Part shown: one piece after another, positions 20,221 to 33,289 of the stretch | Position numbering within the stretch: the stretch's first letter is position 1 | How the letters are laid out: every line of letters begins with the position of its first letter | Assembly: GCA_031772625.1 (NCBI GenBank) | Contig: CM062820.1 | Coordinates: 1,078,183,369 to 1,078,247,368 of the forward strand | From: Pinus tabuliformis | Lineage: Eukaryota > Streptophyta > Pinopsida > Pinales > Pinaceae | Reading direction: 5' to 3' | DNA: 64,000 nucleotides | Notes under the pieces: generated by a model | What the model was told of the DNA's origin: nothing | Seen by the model: the letters and a program-made list of their open reading frames with translations, nothing else | Databases searched by the model: none | Made by a program: the position numbers and the translations under genes

Positions 20221-22680
20221 ATTAAGGGTTTAAGGAGTCAAACTTAACCACTAATAGGCTATCAAGATGTGTTATAACCATGCCACTAGGATGAAAATGG
20301 GTTCCATTATATTCGAGTGCATTTTGTTCCATAAATGGGTAGAGTAGATAGGATTAAAAAGAGAGAGAGAAAATAGAAAGGTTTGTGTACTACATTAGTC
20401 CATGGGTCATAGTTTCACTCCTCTTACTTGCTCCTATTTCCATTCAAAGAAAGATAGAGTAGAAGATCCTCACTTTCTAGTTGGGCTTTCTCCTATAAGG
20501 GTTTCATATATCATATCTTATGTTATTATGGTTGTGAGTTTTTTTTTTTTTTTCATGTCCTTTCTTTTCCAAATTTTATATATTGTATGCATGAAAATAA
20601 AAACTTAATAAATCCATAAGCTTAAGGAAAATAAACCTCATAGTGTAGATTTCAGATTCTAACCATTTTCAACATCAACTAATCACTTGTAACCATGATT
20701 CACTAGAAAAATAAGCCATACACATCTTCCACGCACATGCATTAGGTTACTTATCAACAAAGGCACACTAGTCCTTCAACAACAACAAACAATCGAAACC
20801 ATAACATATGAAGGTTGACATCAATTCCAACTAAACAATAATGTTTCCAACAATTGACTATTTGTTCTCCAATCCTCGCTAGGTTTTTAGTTTTGCATTT
20901 GATTTTTTTTAGAATTAGGATTTCATTTAGCATTTATATTTTGTTTAAATGGATGCTAAATGCATATATTGGTAGTAAATCCAACATGTTGGAGGAGATT
21001 TCTACCCCAATAAATAGAACACTAATTGGGTCTTAGATTTGGGAAATATCCATTAGTTTGACAATGGATGTTTGTCCATGTCAACACTCTATAATGAGGA
21101 ATTACAAAATATACACAACTAATGAATTTAAATGCAATAACAAAATCTATCAAGTGTATTCGCTAGTAGGCTATTCCAAAGGACCCTTACTCAAAGAGAG
21201 CTAATGAACCCTCATAATTATATCTAACCCAACTTTGAAATAGTAATCAATTTTTTAATAGAAGTATTACGAATATCACAACAGTACTCTTCAACTAACA
21301 ATTATTAATATAACTCAAGAGAATACAACCAAAGTTGAGATGCAGGTAATACATATATAATAGGGATTTCTTATATTATGCAAAAAAAATTCTAGCGAAC
21401 TCTAAGACTACTTCCAAATTATTCATCACAATCACATCCCTTCCAACACCCCTCTCACCCCCACAACTCCTACCCACCAATTATGAGTTTTCTCGTGGTA
21501 ATTAATTATCATGTAATAAAGTTGCTAAAGGAATGAATTCTTAGGAACATCATTCTTCTTATTTGGTAGAACTAGTGTCCTACGAGAGACATGAATTCTC
21601 AAGCTCACTTAATTCTTTCTTGGTTGACTGAGCTATTGATGTGTCAAGTCATCCTCATTACCTACAAAATGACTACCACCTAGCTTATGGAAATTAATAG
21701 ATTTCGTGATCGTACAAGAATCATGAATTCCAAGATTCTATGACTTATTTGTTTATTGAAATTGAAAAACTTAATAATGCTCATACATATCTTTCCTTGT
21801 TAATTGATGAAACTAATGAATAAGTATTTTGCAATAGATATAAATTTAATAACAAAAAAGAGACAACATTCATGGTTGCTCCTCAAGAATACTACTAACA
21901 CCTACTCATCCACCATATATGAAACTAAAATAATTCACTACAAAATTTCATAAAACAATGTTAAATCAATCAATTACAAGTAATTTATTAAAAAATTGTG
22001 ATGGTTACACAATTTGATAATGTAATAGATGCATTGGCCCAAGGTTGGTAGCATGTAATTTTTTAATTAGATAAATTTATATTGAAAGATATTAAAATAG
22101 GTTAGTACCATTCATAGCCTAAGCCCCGAATATGGCCAAAATTACTCTAGAATGTGCTAGAATGGAAATCTACTTACTTGGAAATGATGAGTAACTAGTT
22201 GAAATATGTAGATATGAAAAATGACTTATGGATATTACAAATTTGAATTAGAAATATGTGGATCTAGATTAGATGCATTGATTAATAATGTATTTAAACT
22301 ATATCAACGCACTATTGAAGAAAGGTGAAACTACAATGTAAAGGAATTGTACTTCTCATGACTATAAGCACTGGTTCTTGCAATAAATGGAAACGAACCA
22401 AGAAAAAATATTAACATAAAGTAATTTATTGCATAAACTAGTTGATTAGATGATGTCTATGAGCACATTGGCTCAATAATATCCAAGTCCAATTTTATGA
22501 GGCTAATAATTTAGGCATAGGTCATTGGTTATGTTTGTAGCATTATCTCTTCGCCCACTAAATATTATAAATCAAGTCCATGCAAAAGGTATTCAAATAG
22601 CTCACCATGTGGAACCAAAAGGGTTTCTCCTTGAGACTTCTTAAGAAAATGTCATCTTGGAATTATCAACTGGCTGACTT
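20221..22680. other. Unassigned AT-rich spacer
   Basis: No supported gene, RNA gene or named repeat. Short frames show no recognisable domain. It contains a poly-T run near 20540. The right part probably grades into further decayed LINE sequence. Confidence 0.45.
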
Positions 22681-22689
22681 CTCATACTC

Positions 22690-23255
22690 TAGTTTTGAGT
22701 GGTGAATCCCATGAATTACCTCATGCTTGGATTTACAGAAAAGTAGATAGAAAATGCCCTCTAAAACCAAAACTTATAGGGATGACACCAAAGGGAACCA
22801 TTATCTAATTTACAAATGTAGGTCCGTCTTTTAATATTTTCTTTTGTTAATGAAAATACAAGTCAATGTAATGTTAAAGAAGTTTTTTAGACTAATCATG
22901 AATTAGAGACTAAGTCGTATGACTTTGAACATCATTAGAATGAAGAACCATTCCACATAGTCATACACTTTCTCAAAGTCACTCTTGATAAACAAAGTTT
23001 CTAAACCAAATGCCAGATTCCATTCCGTGCCTTCCCATGCAACAATGATATTATCAAGGATATATCTTTGTTGAATAAATAATTCTAGTTATAAACAAAT
23101 TCTTTTGCAAAGAATATGTTTGATATGAAACGATGGAGTTGTGGACAATATTTTATAAGATATGTTGAGTAGGGTGATGGGCCTCTATATTGGGAACAAT
23201 TCATGGTCACCAACCTTGAGAATGAACTTGATCAAACCCTTGTTAATATCTAAGC
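22690..23255 (-). pseudogene. L1-type LINE reverse transcriptase fragment, copy 1
   Basis: Read on the minus strand from about 23255, short pieces in shifting frames give the conserved N-terminal and finger/palm parts of a plant L1-type RT. 'KGLIKFILKVGDHE' corresponds to the LIPK block, 'RPITLLNISYKIL' to the FRPISL block, and 'RYILDNIIVAWEG' and 'LFIKSDFEKVYDYVEW' to the block before the palm. Stops and frameshifts are frequent and the catalytic FADD region is not present. This is an old, 5'/3'-truncated non-LTR relic. Confidence 0.75.
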
Positions 23256-23269
23256 CTAAGGGATTTACC

Positions 23270-23845
23270 ATTAGTTTTGATAGTTAAATCCCATGAAGTA
23301 GCTCATGTTTGAGTTTTATAGAAAAGTAGATAGCAAAGGTCCCTCTACAACATATAGGATGACACCAAAGGGAATCCATGTCTAATTTATTCATTTGTTC
23401 ATATTTTCTTTTGTTAATAAAAAAAGCCAATGAAATGGTAAACAAGTTTTCCACACTAATTATGAATTTGAGACAAGTCCAATGACTTTGAGAATCGCTA
23501 GAATGAATAGCCATTCCACTTAGCCATATGATTTCTCAAATTAAATATTGATAAGTAAAGTTTCCAAACCAAATGAAAAATCACATTCCATGCCTTCCCA
23601 TGAAACAATGAGATTATCAAGGATGTATCATTATTGAGTAAATAGTGTTTATTCTAGACAAATAATTTTTCAAATAAATATGCTTGATGTGCAAGGCTAG
23701 AGCTTTGGATAAGTTTTTATACGATGTGTTGAGTGAGCTAATGAGCTGGAAATCTCTAATCCTGAGAAATTTGTCCAAAGAGCTCCATGATAAACTTAAA
23801 ATAGGCATGGTTTGATAAAATCCCATGTGTCCTTTGAAAAATCAT
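23270..23845 (-). pseudogene. L1-type LINE reverse transcriptase fragment, copy 2
   Basis: A diverged direct repeat of 22690-23255 in the same orientation. On the minus strand it reads 'DFQLISSLNTSYKNLSKALAL' with 'YILDNLIVSWEG', then a decayed 'IRHGFPLVSSY' that corresponds to the RQGCPLSP block of L1-type RTs. It has several stops. The two copies cover the same part of the RT, so this is a tandem duplication or two overlapping insertions, not two halves of one gene. Confidence 0.75.
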
Positions 23846-23891
23846 AGGGGAATTCATTGATAAATGTGTTGGCATGGGGTTTAGTGTTATA

Positions 23892-24913
23892 TGCAATTTG
23901 CATCTACAGATAAACACATTTTCCCTAGGTGGGTGACAACACCTAGAACAACAGAAAGAAAGTAGTTTAACCCTTTCTTATAGAAGATATATGAGATGGA
24001 GGAACTTAATTGTAGTCTTTCTCCTCCTTGATCTCTTTTGAATCGCTCCCATTGCTCCCACTTGAACTAATTCCGCTCAAAAGGTACTTGTATCAAGAGA
24101 TACAGAAACAAGAAACAATCAAAGCATACATGATATATCTACTATAAAACAATGGAATCAAAGACATTGAAACACATAATCATCACAAATATGAACAATA
24201 ATGAGAAAAGGAATAAACTCTTTAATAATGTAGAAGGAAGAGTATCACCCAATACAGTTCGATCCTATCTCACTCCTCCAGCTTCAGTCCAACCCTTGCC
24301 ACATCAAAAGCACACCAATTCAACAACATAACATTGCTTGACATGAACTCAATTCTCAAACCAACATAATTTCCTTACAAAATTCAGATTCTAGCCCCTT
24401 GATCACTATGATGAGTGCTCAATTTATAGGAAATGGAGGTGGTTTTGTCATAAATGAGGGTATTGAATGGCTTCCAAACTTGGAGTTATTTTCAATGGAG
24501 CAATGGATGAGAGGATAGGAGGTTAATGGATCCTTAGCCTATCCAATTTCGAGATCATAGGAGCAGATAAGAGATGGGATCCTTCTAGAATCATCTAGAA
24601 TGAAGGAATATTCCCAAAACCCTATGCAAATTTCGCTCAATCTCACCCATTGTAGGTCAAAGAGGGCCTAAGTGCACTGTAGTGTAGACCATAGTGGGCC
24701 TGCCTACTCTGCAGTGTAGTTACCCCTGACCAAGGCTGCGATGGTGTCCCAAGGAAGCATTTTAGCAAGGCTTTAGGCCAGGAAACTTTCATAGAAGGAA
24801 GCATTCAATGTGATGACTTGTCTAGGGCATGTAACAACTGAATTGGAGTTTCATGAGCCCTAGTAGTACTGATATGAATGTTGGGAGTGATGTGCCATAA
24901 TAGACCTATAATA
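23892..24913 (-). repeat. 3' LTR of the Tat-lineage element
   Basis: 1,022 bp. Matches 53267-54171, apart from an extra block of about 117 bp near 23925-24050 that the 5' LTR lacks, and matches the reverse complement of 58201-59227. The TATA box on the minus strand reads TATAAATT (24421-24428). The outer end is decayed (TATTATAGG where the others have TGTTACAAG). Confidence 0.85.
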
Positions 24914-24926
24914 GTTGCCCCCTAAA
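24914..24926 (-). other. Polypurine tract of the Tat-lineage element
   Basis: On the minus strand TTTAGGGGGCAAC stands directly before the 3' LTR start. Confidence 0.65.
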
Positions 24927-26778
24927 GCATGAAGTCGAAAATGATAATGTCAAGTGATATGCTTTATGATGTGATGGAGAGGAACTGAAGTGGACAGTGA
25001 CCTGCATTGATTACAATACATATCATCATGATATTTTTGATTCTCTCATGAATTGTTGAGGGAAGGCATACCCATACTCAGCATATAAACTTTCCATTAC
25101 ATGTACAAGGATAGTCGTCTATAGATATAGACCCATAATAGGATGACCATCCATGTAAATCCATCGTACAGATGATTTATTACTCTCTTGAAATCACAGC
25201 CCGGATGGATGAAACTAGATCCAGGGTCTTCTATCTCATCCAATCGTTCGCTCAAGTACGAGTCTAACCATGTGAAGATGTGATCTGAAGTCAAACATGG
25301 GAAGACATCATTTGATTACCAATCAATGATGTAAGCCGTTAACAGATGCGAGAGAGATCACCGATAATGATAATGATTCTCAACGTACTACAGTACATTC
25401 TGCATGGTGTGAATAAATGTTTTGATGTCGAACACCTTACAAAGTCTTTCCGTTGAAGGCCATTGATGTCAACCTATCACCGGAAGCGAGAAACTTGCCA
25501 TTGATGTATGCAAGCCTCAAGGTACTGGAAGGGTGTTTCTAAGTCAACTTCCTGGATAATGTGTTGAAGTCGACAAGAAGTGACTCATCGCAGGAGGGTC
25601 TTGATGTATCCCACATCAACGACACGAAGCAAGTGTAATGATTTTGGAGATGGAATTTGACTGAAGACACAAGGTTTAGGAATGATGATCATGAAAATGA
25701 AGGTTTATGAGTATTGCAAAGGATGAAGTTTTACTAAGTGACTTCTCTTGAACATGTCGGTGACACTAAATGAATTGGCAACATTGGCCCAAAACCAAAG
25801 TGATGGATGGTGTGATAGACCATAGGTATGATAACCATCAAGCAGATAACCCAAATCAAATAGTCACGGAGATGAAGTGAAAGTGTCATGTTCAAGAGTG
25901 ACTTGCTACCATAAATTGATTTATCCCTTTCCCATTTTCCCCAGTCATTGATGACCAATACCTCTTTATTTTTTAATAATCTTGAGGAGGATAAAATATG
26001 CTTGTAGTATAATTCCACCCTTCGGGTGAATCCATCGCTATGTGATGTTTTAATGAGCCTAGTGAAGGTGAAACTTGGTCTTGTCATGATGGACAAATTT
26101 GTCACTATTTGATGTTTAACAAGTTTAACAACAATGAGAACTCAGTCCTTTTCATGTTTAGAGAGTTTGAAAAGGGACGAAAAGAAAAATCCACAAGTTC
26201 TTTTTCGTGAGTTTGTCTCTCAAGTCTGAAAAAGCGTAAAATAATAAAAGAGAGAACCTATTGACCATGTTTGATCAACGTATTCATTTTTCGTAAATAA
26301 TCTATCTCATTCCAGAAAAGGGTTAAACTTATACTGGGTAGATGTCATTTCCAATCCATTAACAAGCTGAAAAGGACAAGTGCTCGACAATATTTTCATA
26401 TTTTGAGAGTTTGAAAAGAGCTTAAAGAGGACTCCAAGGGGGTTCCTTTTTCGATATTTAACCGAGCTCGAAAAGAGATAAAAGTATGCTCTGTGGTCAA
26501 AAGTACAATTCACGATTGTGCACATCAAATTCACTATATCAGCTGTAAATCTGTTCAAAGAAACACCAAACAGATTAAACATACTTGTTTCATTGGTTAA
26601 AATGGGTAACATACTATAGTTTATTCATTAAATGAAAATGAAATAACCATAAAACAATAATTTACCAAGTCATTTTCACCATTTGATATTTACCATTCAG
26701 TTTTGTGCTCTAAACTAGTTTTTACCTCGAACTTCAGCAACTGATTGCGAGAGATTATGTGGATCATTTTTCACGCCG
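24927..26778 (-). other. 3' non-coding region of the Tat-lineage element
   Basis: No supported ORF. The part at about 25650-26460 is the reverse complement of 63200-63990 in the plus-strand Tat derivative, which identifies it as the 3' untranslated region of this family. It carries GAGTTTGAAAAG-type short repeats. The last five bases (CGCCG, 26774-26778) are the target duplication of the chromovirus. Confidence 0.75.
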
Positions 26779-27397
26779 TGATCCAGATTTAAACAGGAAC
26801 GCAACAAATTACAAAGATAATGATAAACACAGAGATGCAGTGGAAATAATACTTCATTTCATTAATGTGAAATACTAAAATATGCTTACAAACAGAAATG
26901 GAAATAAACCAGCTAGGGAGATGGTAGCTTATCTCTGAGAAGAGATGTGGCAGCTACATGCCTCTCAACTACCTTACAGTGAGGCTCAAGGGCCTTTTTA
27001 TTATTGAACAATAAGAGCAAACCCTAAACAACCAAAACCCTAACCCGAGGAGATGTAACACCAATAGTTTATGGGCCCCATTGGGGTGAGCTAGACAACC
27101 AACTTCCCAGGGTCGCGACTTGGTCATATTATCTCCGTTTGATGTGCATGATAACCCATTGGAAAGCTATCTTTGAGGATTACGATGAAAAAGATGATTG
27201 TAGACAAAAAAATTGTTGGCGATAGATTTCCAAAAAAACATCGTTTAGGGCCTCAAAACAGCTCCGGAAGTTTAGGACTCGAAAAACTGCTAAAAATAGT
27301 AAACTGTGCTACAATTAAGGAAACTGAAAAAATAAAAGAAGAAATGGTGGGGGTCCAAGTGGAATTGGTGGATGGCCACCAATATCCACCTATATCA
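26779..27397 (-). repeat. 3' LTR of the chromovirus
   Basis: 619 bp, matching 36614-37231 with scattered differences and the fragment at 1-353 in reverse. The purine tract on the minus strand (AAGGGGGGAGGAA, 27398-27410) lies directly inside it. Confidence 0.93.
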
Positions 27398-27410
27398 TTC
27401 CTCCCCCCTT
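27398..27410 (-). other. Polypurine tract of the chromovirus
   Basis: AAGGGGGGAGGAA on the minus strand, immediately upstream of the 3' LTR. Confidence 0.85.
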
Positions 27411-27660
27411 AGGAAGCAATGGTACCCATTGCATTGAGTTCCTCCATGAGATGAGGAAACTTCTGCTGAACTTGGTCCCTGGTGAGCCACTTGCCCTGGT
27501 GAAGGAGTTGGCCTGCTTTGACAAGTCGATACAGTTGGATATTCTGTTGGCAAGTGTGCTTGATCTGTGTGTCCATGATTTGATTAGTTGCAACTTGTTC
27601 CATGCAATCTGGACTTAACTCTATGGGTGTGAGCTGTTCTGCAATGTTAGATGTGTCTAG
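27409..27660 (-). pseudogene. Chromodomain at the C-terminus of chromovirus pol
   Basis: The minus-strand reading 'QIMDTQIKHTCQQNIQLYRL' followed by 'VQQKFPHLMEEL' follows the layout of a group-II type chromodomain (ILD...VKW...ATWE...F...P.L). In these elements the domain is fused behind integrase and guides insertion into marked chromatin. The aromatic cage is not fully recognisable, so histone-mark binding cannot be assumed. The frame ends just outside the purine tract. Confidence 0.7.
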
Positions 27661-27699
27661 TAATGGTGGAAAGTATGGTCAAAGGCAATCCACATTGAA

Positions 27700-28800
27700 C
27701 ACTGGGTGCAGGCCAAGGAATGGGGGAATGCTGAGCTCAAATGCATTGTCTCCCACAACCTTGGTAATGGTGTAAGGACCATATTAGAGTGGTTTGAGTT
27801 TCCGATAGGCTCCGGTAAGGCGTTCCTTTTGCAAATACAACCAGACTTTGTTGCCCACCTGAAACTTGTGTGGCACCCGATGTTGATCATGTCGCTGCTT
27901 GTACTTGGCATTTTATTTCTCCAGAATGTCATGATCCTGCTGGAGAATATGTTGGATGTGCTCAATGAAGTTATTTTCCTTATCTGTTTCGGATTGGACA
28001 TGAGTTGAATCTATGTGAGTAGTTGCAAATGGCATGGCCACATCAATGGGACATAGTGGCTGGAATCCCAAACCCACCTGAAAAGGGCTGTGGCTAGTCG
28101 AGCTGTGGAGAGCCTGGTTTCAGCTGTGTTGAACACAAGGGAGGCTCTCATCCCATATGCATGGATTCTTTGAGTTGTACATGCATAGAATGTGTATGAT
28201 CATCCTGTTGATAACCTCTGTCTGGCCATCAATTTGAGGATGGAAGGCTGTGGACTTAGTGAGTTTGGTGTCCAACATCGACCAGAGACTAGACCAAAAT
28301 CTACTGAGGAACCTGTTGTCCCGTTCTAATATGATATACTATGGGATCCCAAAGTGTACCCACACTTGTTCAAAGAAGAGTTTAGCAGTGTCTTCTGTTG
28401 TGATATTCTTCTTGCAAGCCACCATAATGGCCATCTTTGGGAACCTGTCGATGACCACAAAAATATAGTCATTTCCATGCTTAGTGGAAGGAAGGCCTGA
28501 CATGTAATCCATAGAGATGGATTCCCAAGGTTGACTAGGGGTAGGCAACGGGGTATAGGGGCCTTGCTTCTTGATGGTTGGTTTGGCAATGGCGCAGGCA
28601 GTGCATGATCTCATGTACTTCCTGACATCCTGTTGAAGATTCAACCAATAGAAATACTTCTGCAATACTGCCACCATTTTCTTGACCCTGAAATGCCTAG
28701 CATCCTGACTGTAGCGTTCTTCCCAAATCATCTTGGCACACTTACTTCAAGGAACACAAAGGTGACCTAGGTGGCATAACAGGGCATCCTGGAGGTGAAA
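27700..28800 (-). pseudogene. pol: Chromovirus integrase
   Basis: On the minus strand the HHCC-type zinc finger remnant ('YFYWLNLQQDVRKYM', 'SCTACAIAKP') is followed by the catalytic core: first aspartate in 'SISMDYMSGLP', the block 'YIFVVIDRFPKMA', and the glutamate in 'HPQIDGQTEVINR'. The second aspartate region is decayed ('LERDNRFLS' for the usual SDRD..F). A stop lies after 'VHFGIP' and more follow. The enzyme would insert element cDNA; this copy is inactive. Confidence 0.85.
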
Positions 28801-28849
28801 ATATTGAACATGCTGACCCTCCAATAGTGTCTGGTATGTGTGGCCAAAT

Positions 28850-29766
28850 TCTAGGTCGATTTGTAGAGAAGTGGCCAATCAGAAGTCTTGTGCCCATAAG
28901 AGTTGAGCACAATGGTTAATGCCATGATCGATGGACTGAGGCAATCTACAACATTATTGGTTTTTCCCTTCTTATACTTGATATTCAAATGTAACTGTTG
29001 CAGGTATGTAGACCACTTCTGATGGTGATCATTCTGCAATGTCCCTTGGGTTTGTATGAACTGTAGGGGTCGGTGGTCTATGTGGATGATCATTTCCTTC
29101 CCCAAAATGTAATTCTTCCATTGTTGGCAGGCTTGCATAATGGAATACATCTCTTTTTCATAAGTGGGATACTTTTGGACTGTGTCTAAAAGTGTCTCTT
29201 TGTGATATGCCACTAGATGCCCATGTTGAGTAAGGACTGCCCCAATAGCATTGTTAGAGGCATCTGTCTCGACCTCAAATGGTTGTTGTAAATCTGGTAA
29301 TGTGAGCACTGGTGCCGAGAAGAGGTGATCTTTCAACTCTGTGAATGTATTATGTTGAGATTTAGACCAAAAGAATTTTTCTTTTGCTCCTCCCTTGGTG
29401 ACTTGACTCAAGGGCCAAGTGATATGAGACAATCCCAACACGAACTCACAGTGGAAGTTGGCAAGACCTAGAAAGTTGTGAAGCTCTGTCAGAGTGTTTG
29501 GAGATGGCCAATCCTGAATGACTTGGATCTTGGCTGGATCCACATGCACCCCCTGTTCATCAATAATGTATCCCAGATATTGAACCTAGGTCATGCCAAA
29601 AGTGCATTTCTCCAAATTGGCACATAACTTGTGTTGCCACAGTGTTTGGAGAACTTGTCAGATGTGGTGGAGGTGCTCTTCTGAACTCTAGTTGAAGATC
29701 AGGATGTCGTCCAAGTATACCACTACAAATGAGTTGGTGAATGGCCACAAGATGTCATCCATTAGC
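28850..29766 (-). pseudogene. pol: Chromovirus RT (C-terminal part) and RNase H
   Basis: Continues the RT cut by the nested Copia. The minus strand begins 'RLMDDILWPF', then the catalytic 'VVVYLDDILIF', then RT thumb and the connection block 'LHNFLGLANF'. RNase H follows with 'VETDASNNAIGAVL', 'YEKEMYSIMQA' and 'IHIDHRPL'. Stops occur after 'LIFN' and around the 'EHLHHI' block. Joining with 34520-34798 across the CTCAT duplication restores a continuous RT domain order, which proves that the Copia came later. Confidence 0.9.
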
Positions 29767-29771
29767 CTCAT

Positions 29772-30170
29772 TGTAGGTTTTAACCCCGTACAGAAATTAC
29801 CTGCATACGAATTCTAAAACAGAGAAAATAAACAATGTGATATCATATCACATAAAATACATATACACAGAGATTTTCCCCTGGATCCCAAAACTAGGAC
29901 TACCAACTTGATTTTTCATTATGTTCCTTTCAATGTTACAATACGTATTTATACATGCTGAAGCATCCAATACCATGGACCAAAAACCATCGCGTCCAAA
30001 AAAACATGTGCGAAAATCATGCACAAAACCATAGGTGGGTCCGCCTAACCTAACATATGGTCCAAAACCAAAATTTTTCGGGGCGCTGCCTCAGACCCCA
30101 TAAAGTGGGGTTGCGAGTGCCCTTCAAACCCCCTATTAACTATGTGGAAAGAATATAACACAACCCAAAA
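29772..30170 (-). repeat. 3' LTR of the nested Copia
   Basis: 399 bp; it has one copy of the 29-bp unit that is present three times in the 5' LTR. The TATA box on the minus strand is TATAAATA (29946-29953). Confidence 0.93.
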
Positions 30171-30179
30171 CTCTCCAAC

Positions 30180-31750
30180 TTGTTGTTTTCTTTCCACAAG
30201 AGGCCACAAGAGAGCTTAGTCATTTTCCCAGCCTTGAAATGCCCATTGTCTCTCTACACCAAGAGAACTTCTCACAGCTCACAGATTTTGTCAATGCATC
30301 TGCAGCATTCTTCCAAGTGTCCACCTTTACCAGCAACACCTTTTTGTCTTCTATCATATCCCTCACAAAGTGATACTGAACATCAATGTGCTTTGTCTTT
30401 GAATGATACTGCACCTCCAAATAGGTTAAACACATACCCACTTGTAGATCTTCTCTAATCCAGATCTCCAGCCCAGTCTACATCAAGAAAGCCACGAATA
30501 TCCAACACTCTATCCAATCGTGGTATTCCTTGATAGCATACACCATAATCACTAGTGCCATGCAAATACCTGAAAACCCGCTTCACTGATGTCCAATGCT
30601 CCTTTCCTGGTTTTTACATAAACCTGCTCAATACTCCCACTGCATGTGCAATGTCTGGTCTAATACACACCATTGCATACATCAGGCTACCAACTGCACT
30701 TGCATATGGAACACGGGACATGTCCTCTTCCTCTTCTTGTGTCTTGGGACATTGTTCAGCAGATAACCTCACACCTACAGGAATAGGAACCTTCATCAGT
30801 TTACTATCCTGCATATTAAACCTCTGCAGTATTGTCTCAACATACTTCCTCTGGTTTAACCAGAGCTTCCTCTTTGTCTGATCTCTTTTAATTTCCATGC
30901 CCAAAATATAGTTTGCAGCACCAAGATCTTTCATGTCGAATTTGGAGGACAATTGGGTCTTCAAATCCTAGATAATTTCTTTGTCATTTCCAACCAGCAA
31001 CATATCATCCACATACAAGACTAGATAAATAAAACGGTCACCAATTAATATAAAATACACACAGTGATCTGCTTTGCTTCTGGTGAAGCCAAGTCCCCGT
31101 ATAAATGTATCAAATTTTTGATACCACATCCTTGGTGACTGTTTTAAGCCATACAAAGACTTCTTTAACTTGCATACCAGTTCTTTCTAACCCTTCGCTG
31201 CAAAGCCTTCAGGTTGCTTCATGTAGATTTCCTCTTCTAGATCCCCATGAAGAAATGTTGTCTTCACATCCATCTGTTCTACCTCAAAATCAAAACTAGT
31301 AGCAACAGATAAAAGTAATCTAATAGAAGTTACCTTGGCAACAGGAGAAAAAATATCACCAAAATAAATTCTCGACACCTGGGAATAACCTTTTGCTACC
31401 AATTGAGCTTTGTATTTCTCTATTTTTCCTTCTGCATTTGTCTTCTTTTTGAACACCCATTTTCTGCCAATGGGTGTCCTTCCAGCCGGTAACTCCACTA
31501 GATCCCAAGCGTCATTTTTGTGCAAAGATGCCATTTCATCAACCATGGCCTCATTCCAGAGTTTTCCATCCTCTGAATCTACTGCTTCCTTCACAGTTCT
31601 GGGATCATCGTCAGTAATAGATAAAGCAAAATTTGAACATAAATAAAATGGACTATACCTTTCAGGTTTCCTTCTTTCTCGAACTGATCTTCTCACAGCC
31701 GAAGTTTGTGGCTCTTCATCTTCTGATTCCTCCTCTGTTGTAGAGTCTGA
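30180..31750 (-). pseudogene. pol: Nested Copia RT and RNase H
   Basis: The minus-strand reading gives a full Copia RT: 'WVFKKKTNAEGKIEKYKAQL', 'FLHGDLEEEIYMKQPEG', 'MYGLKQSPRMWYQKF' and the catalytic 'YLVLYVDDMLLVG'. Then 'KDLGAANYILGMEI', 'PYASAVGSLMYAM', and the RNase H end 'HSKTKHIDVQYHFVRD' with 'ADALTK'. Breaks separate the blocks near 31187, 30966 and 30500-30600. RT and RNase H would convert element RNA to DNA in the particle; the stops make this copy inactive. Confidence 0.9.
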
Positions 31751-31861
31751 TTCTTCCTCCTTTAGCTCAAACTATATCTTCTCAGGTTCCTTTCATTGGA
31801 CTTAATGTTTAATAACATCTTTCACCTCTCTGAACACCACATCTCAGCTATACACAACCTT

Positions 31862-32650
31862 CTATGTTACTGGGTTCCAAAGCTTATAACCCTTTAAACC
31901 ATCCTTATACCCAATAAAGATGCACTTTTTAGATTTACTATCCAACTTGGTTCGTTTCTCCTTTGGAACATGTACATATGCATCACATCCAAATTCCCTC
32001 AGATGTGAAAGAGAGGGTTTCTTACCAGTCCATACCTCTTGTGGAATTTTATCCTCCAACACTAATGAAGGTGACCTGTTGACCAGGTAACATGTAGTAT
32101 CCACCGCCTTTGCCCAGAATTCCTGTCCTAACCCAACACCACTGAGCATGCTTCTTGCCCTTTCCATCAACGTCTTATTCATTCTTTCTGCAACTCCATT
32201 TCGCTGAGGTGTATATGGAGTAGTCTTTTGTTGTGCTATACCACACTTCTTACAGAATTCTTCAAATTCCTTATTGCAAAACTCTCCACCGTTATCTGTC
32301 CTCAACACCTTTATCTTCTTCTTTGTCTGGTTTTCCACTAGAGCCTTAAATTCTTTAAACCTGTCAAAGACTTTAGATTTATTCTTAAGGAAATATATCT
32401 ATGTATTCCTTGAGAAGTCATCTATAAGTGATACATAGTACACAGACTTACCCAGTGATGGAACCTTCACAGGTCCAAACACATCACTGTGCACAAGTTC
32501 TAATATCTGTTTCGCCCTCTTACTACCAAAGGGGAAACTCACCCAATTCTGCTTCCCATATACACAATTTTCACAGAAATCAAAATCCAGAGAGCTATTA
32601 CTCATACCTTCTACCATACCTTAACCATGAAGTATCCGAAGACCCTTTTA
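31862..32650 (-). pseudogene. pol: Nested Copia GAG-pre-integrase and integrase
   Basis: On the minus strand 'LDFCENCVYGKQNWVSF' (integrase zinc-finger C-C part) and 'LVHSDVFGPVKVPS' carry the first catalytic aspartate. 'VLRTDNGGEFCNKEF' carries the second and 'TPQRNGVAERMNKTL' the glutamate. The D-D-E set is therefore present, but a stop lies near 32400 and the frame breaks again near 31860. Confidence 0.9.
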
Positions 32651-32797
32651 TCCAATATGTCCAAGCCTTTGATGCCACAACATGGTCTTCTCTCTAGAGA
32701 CCACTAGATTTTCTACTCCACTTTCAGGAACCATAGAACTATTGCACCCATCAATAAGAGTGATACCTTGTAGCTTGTACAGAGTTCCAATCCTAAC

Positions 32798-33277
32798 TTA
32801 CCGCATCAATACCAGTGCTCCCTGAACCATCTTGCAGGTATCCTTCTCGAACACTGTTTTTAAACTTGCAACATCCAGCTTGCTAACAGAAATCAGATTT
32901 CTGGCTAATGTAGGAATATGTAGAACACTTGGAAGCGTTCTAACCCTTCCACCTTGCAACTTCAACTTTACTTTTCCACGACCAACGATTCTAACCTTCC
33001 TGTCATCCCCCAAGAAGACATCACCACCATCATATTTCTCATACTTGCAGAACCACTCTCTATGGGGAGTGAAGTGAAAATATGCACCTGAGTCAATCAA
33101 CCATGCCTCATGATCTACATGTGTACTTGAAGAAGCCAAGTACACATCCCCACCTTCATCAGAGGTGGTTTTTGCCTTTACAGAAGGAGCCTCATCAGAT
33201 CCCTTTCCTTTGTTAGGAGCTTTAGATTTACAGTCCCTTTTGTAGTGCCCTTCCTTTCCACATTTCCAGAACACCAC
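32798..33277 (-). pseudogene. pol: Nested Copia zinc knuckle and protease
   Basis: The minus-strand frame opens with a CX2CX4HX4C knuckle ('CGKEGHYKRDC', first C replaced by F-W-K context 'VFWKCG'), then a K-rich linker. The aspartic protease follows with 'AWLIDSGAYFHFT' (DSGA active site) and 'LHIPTLARNLISVSKL'. The frame is intact for about 159 codons and joins the gag frame upstream through stops. Confidence 0.88.
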
Positions 33278-33289
33278 CTTTACAGGTTT

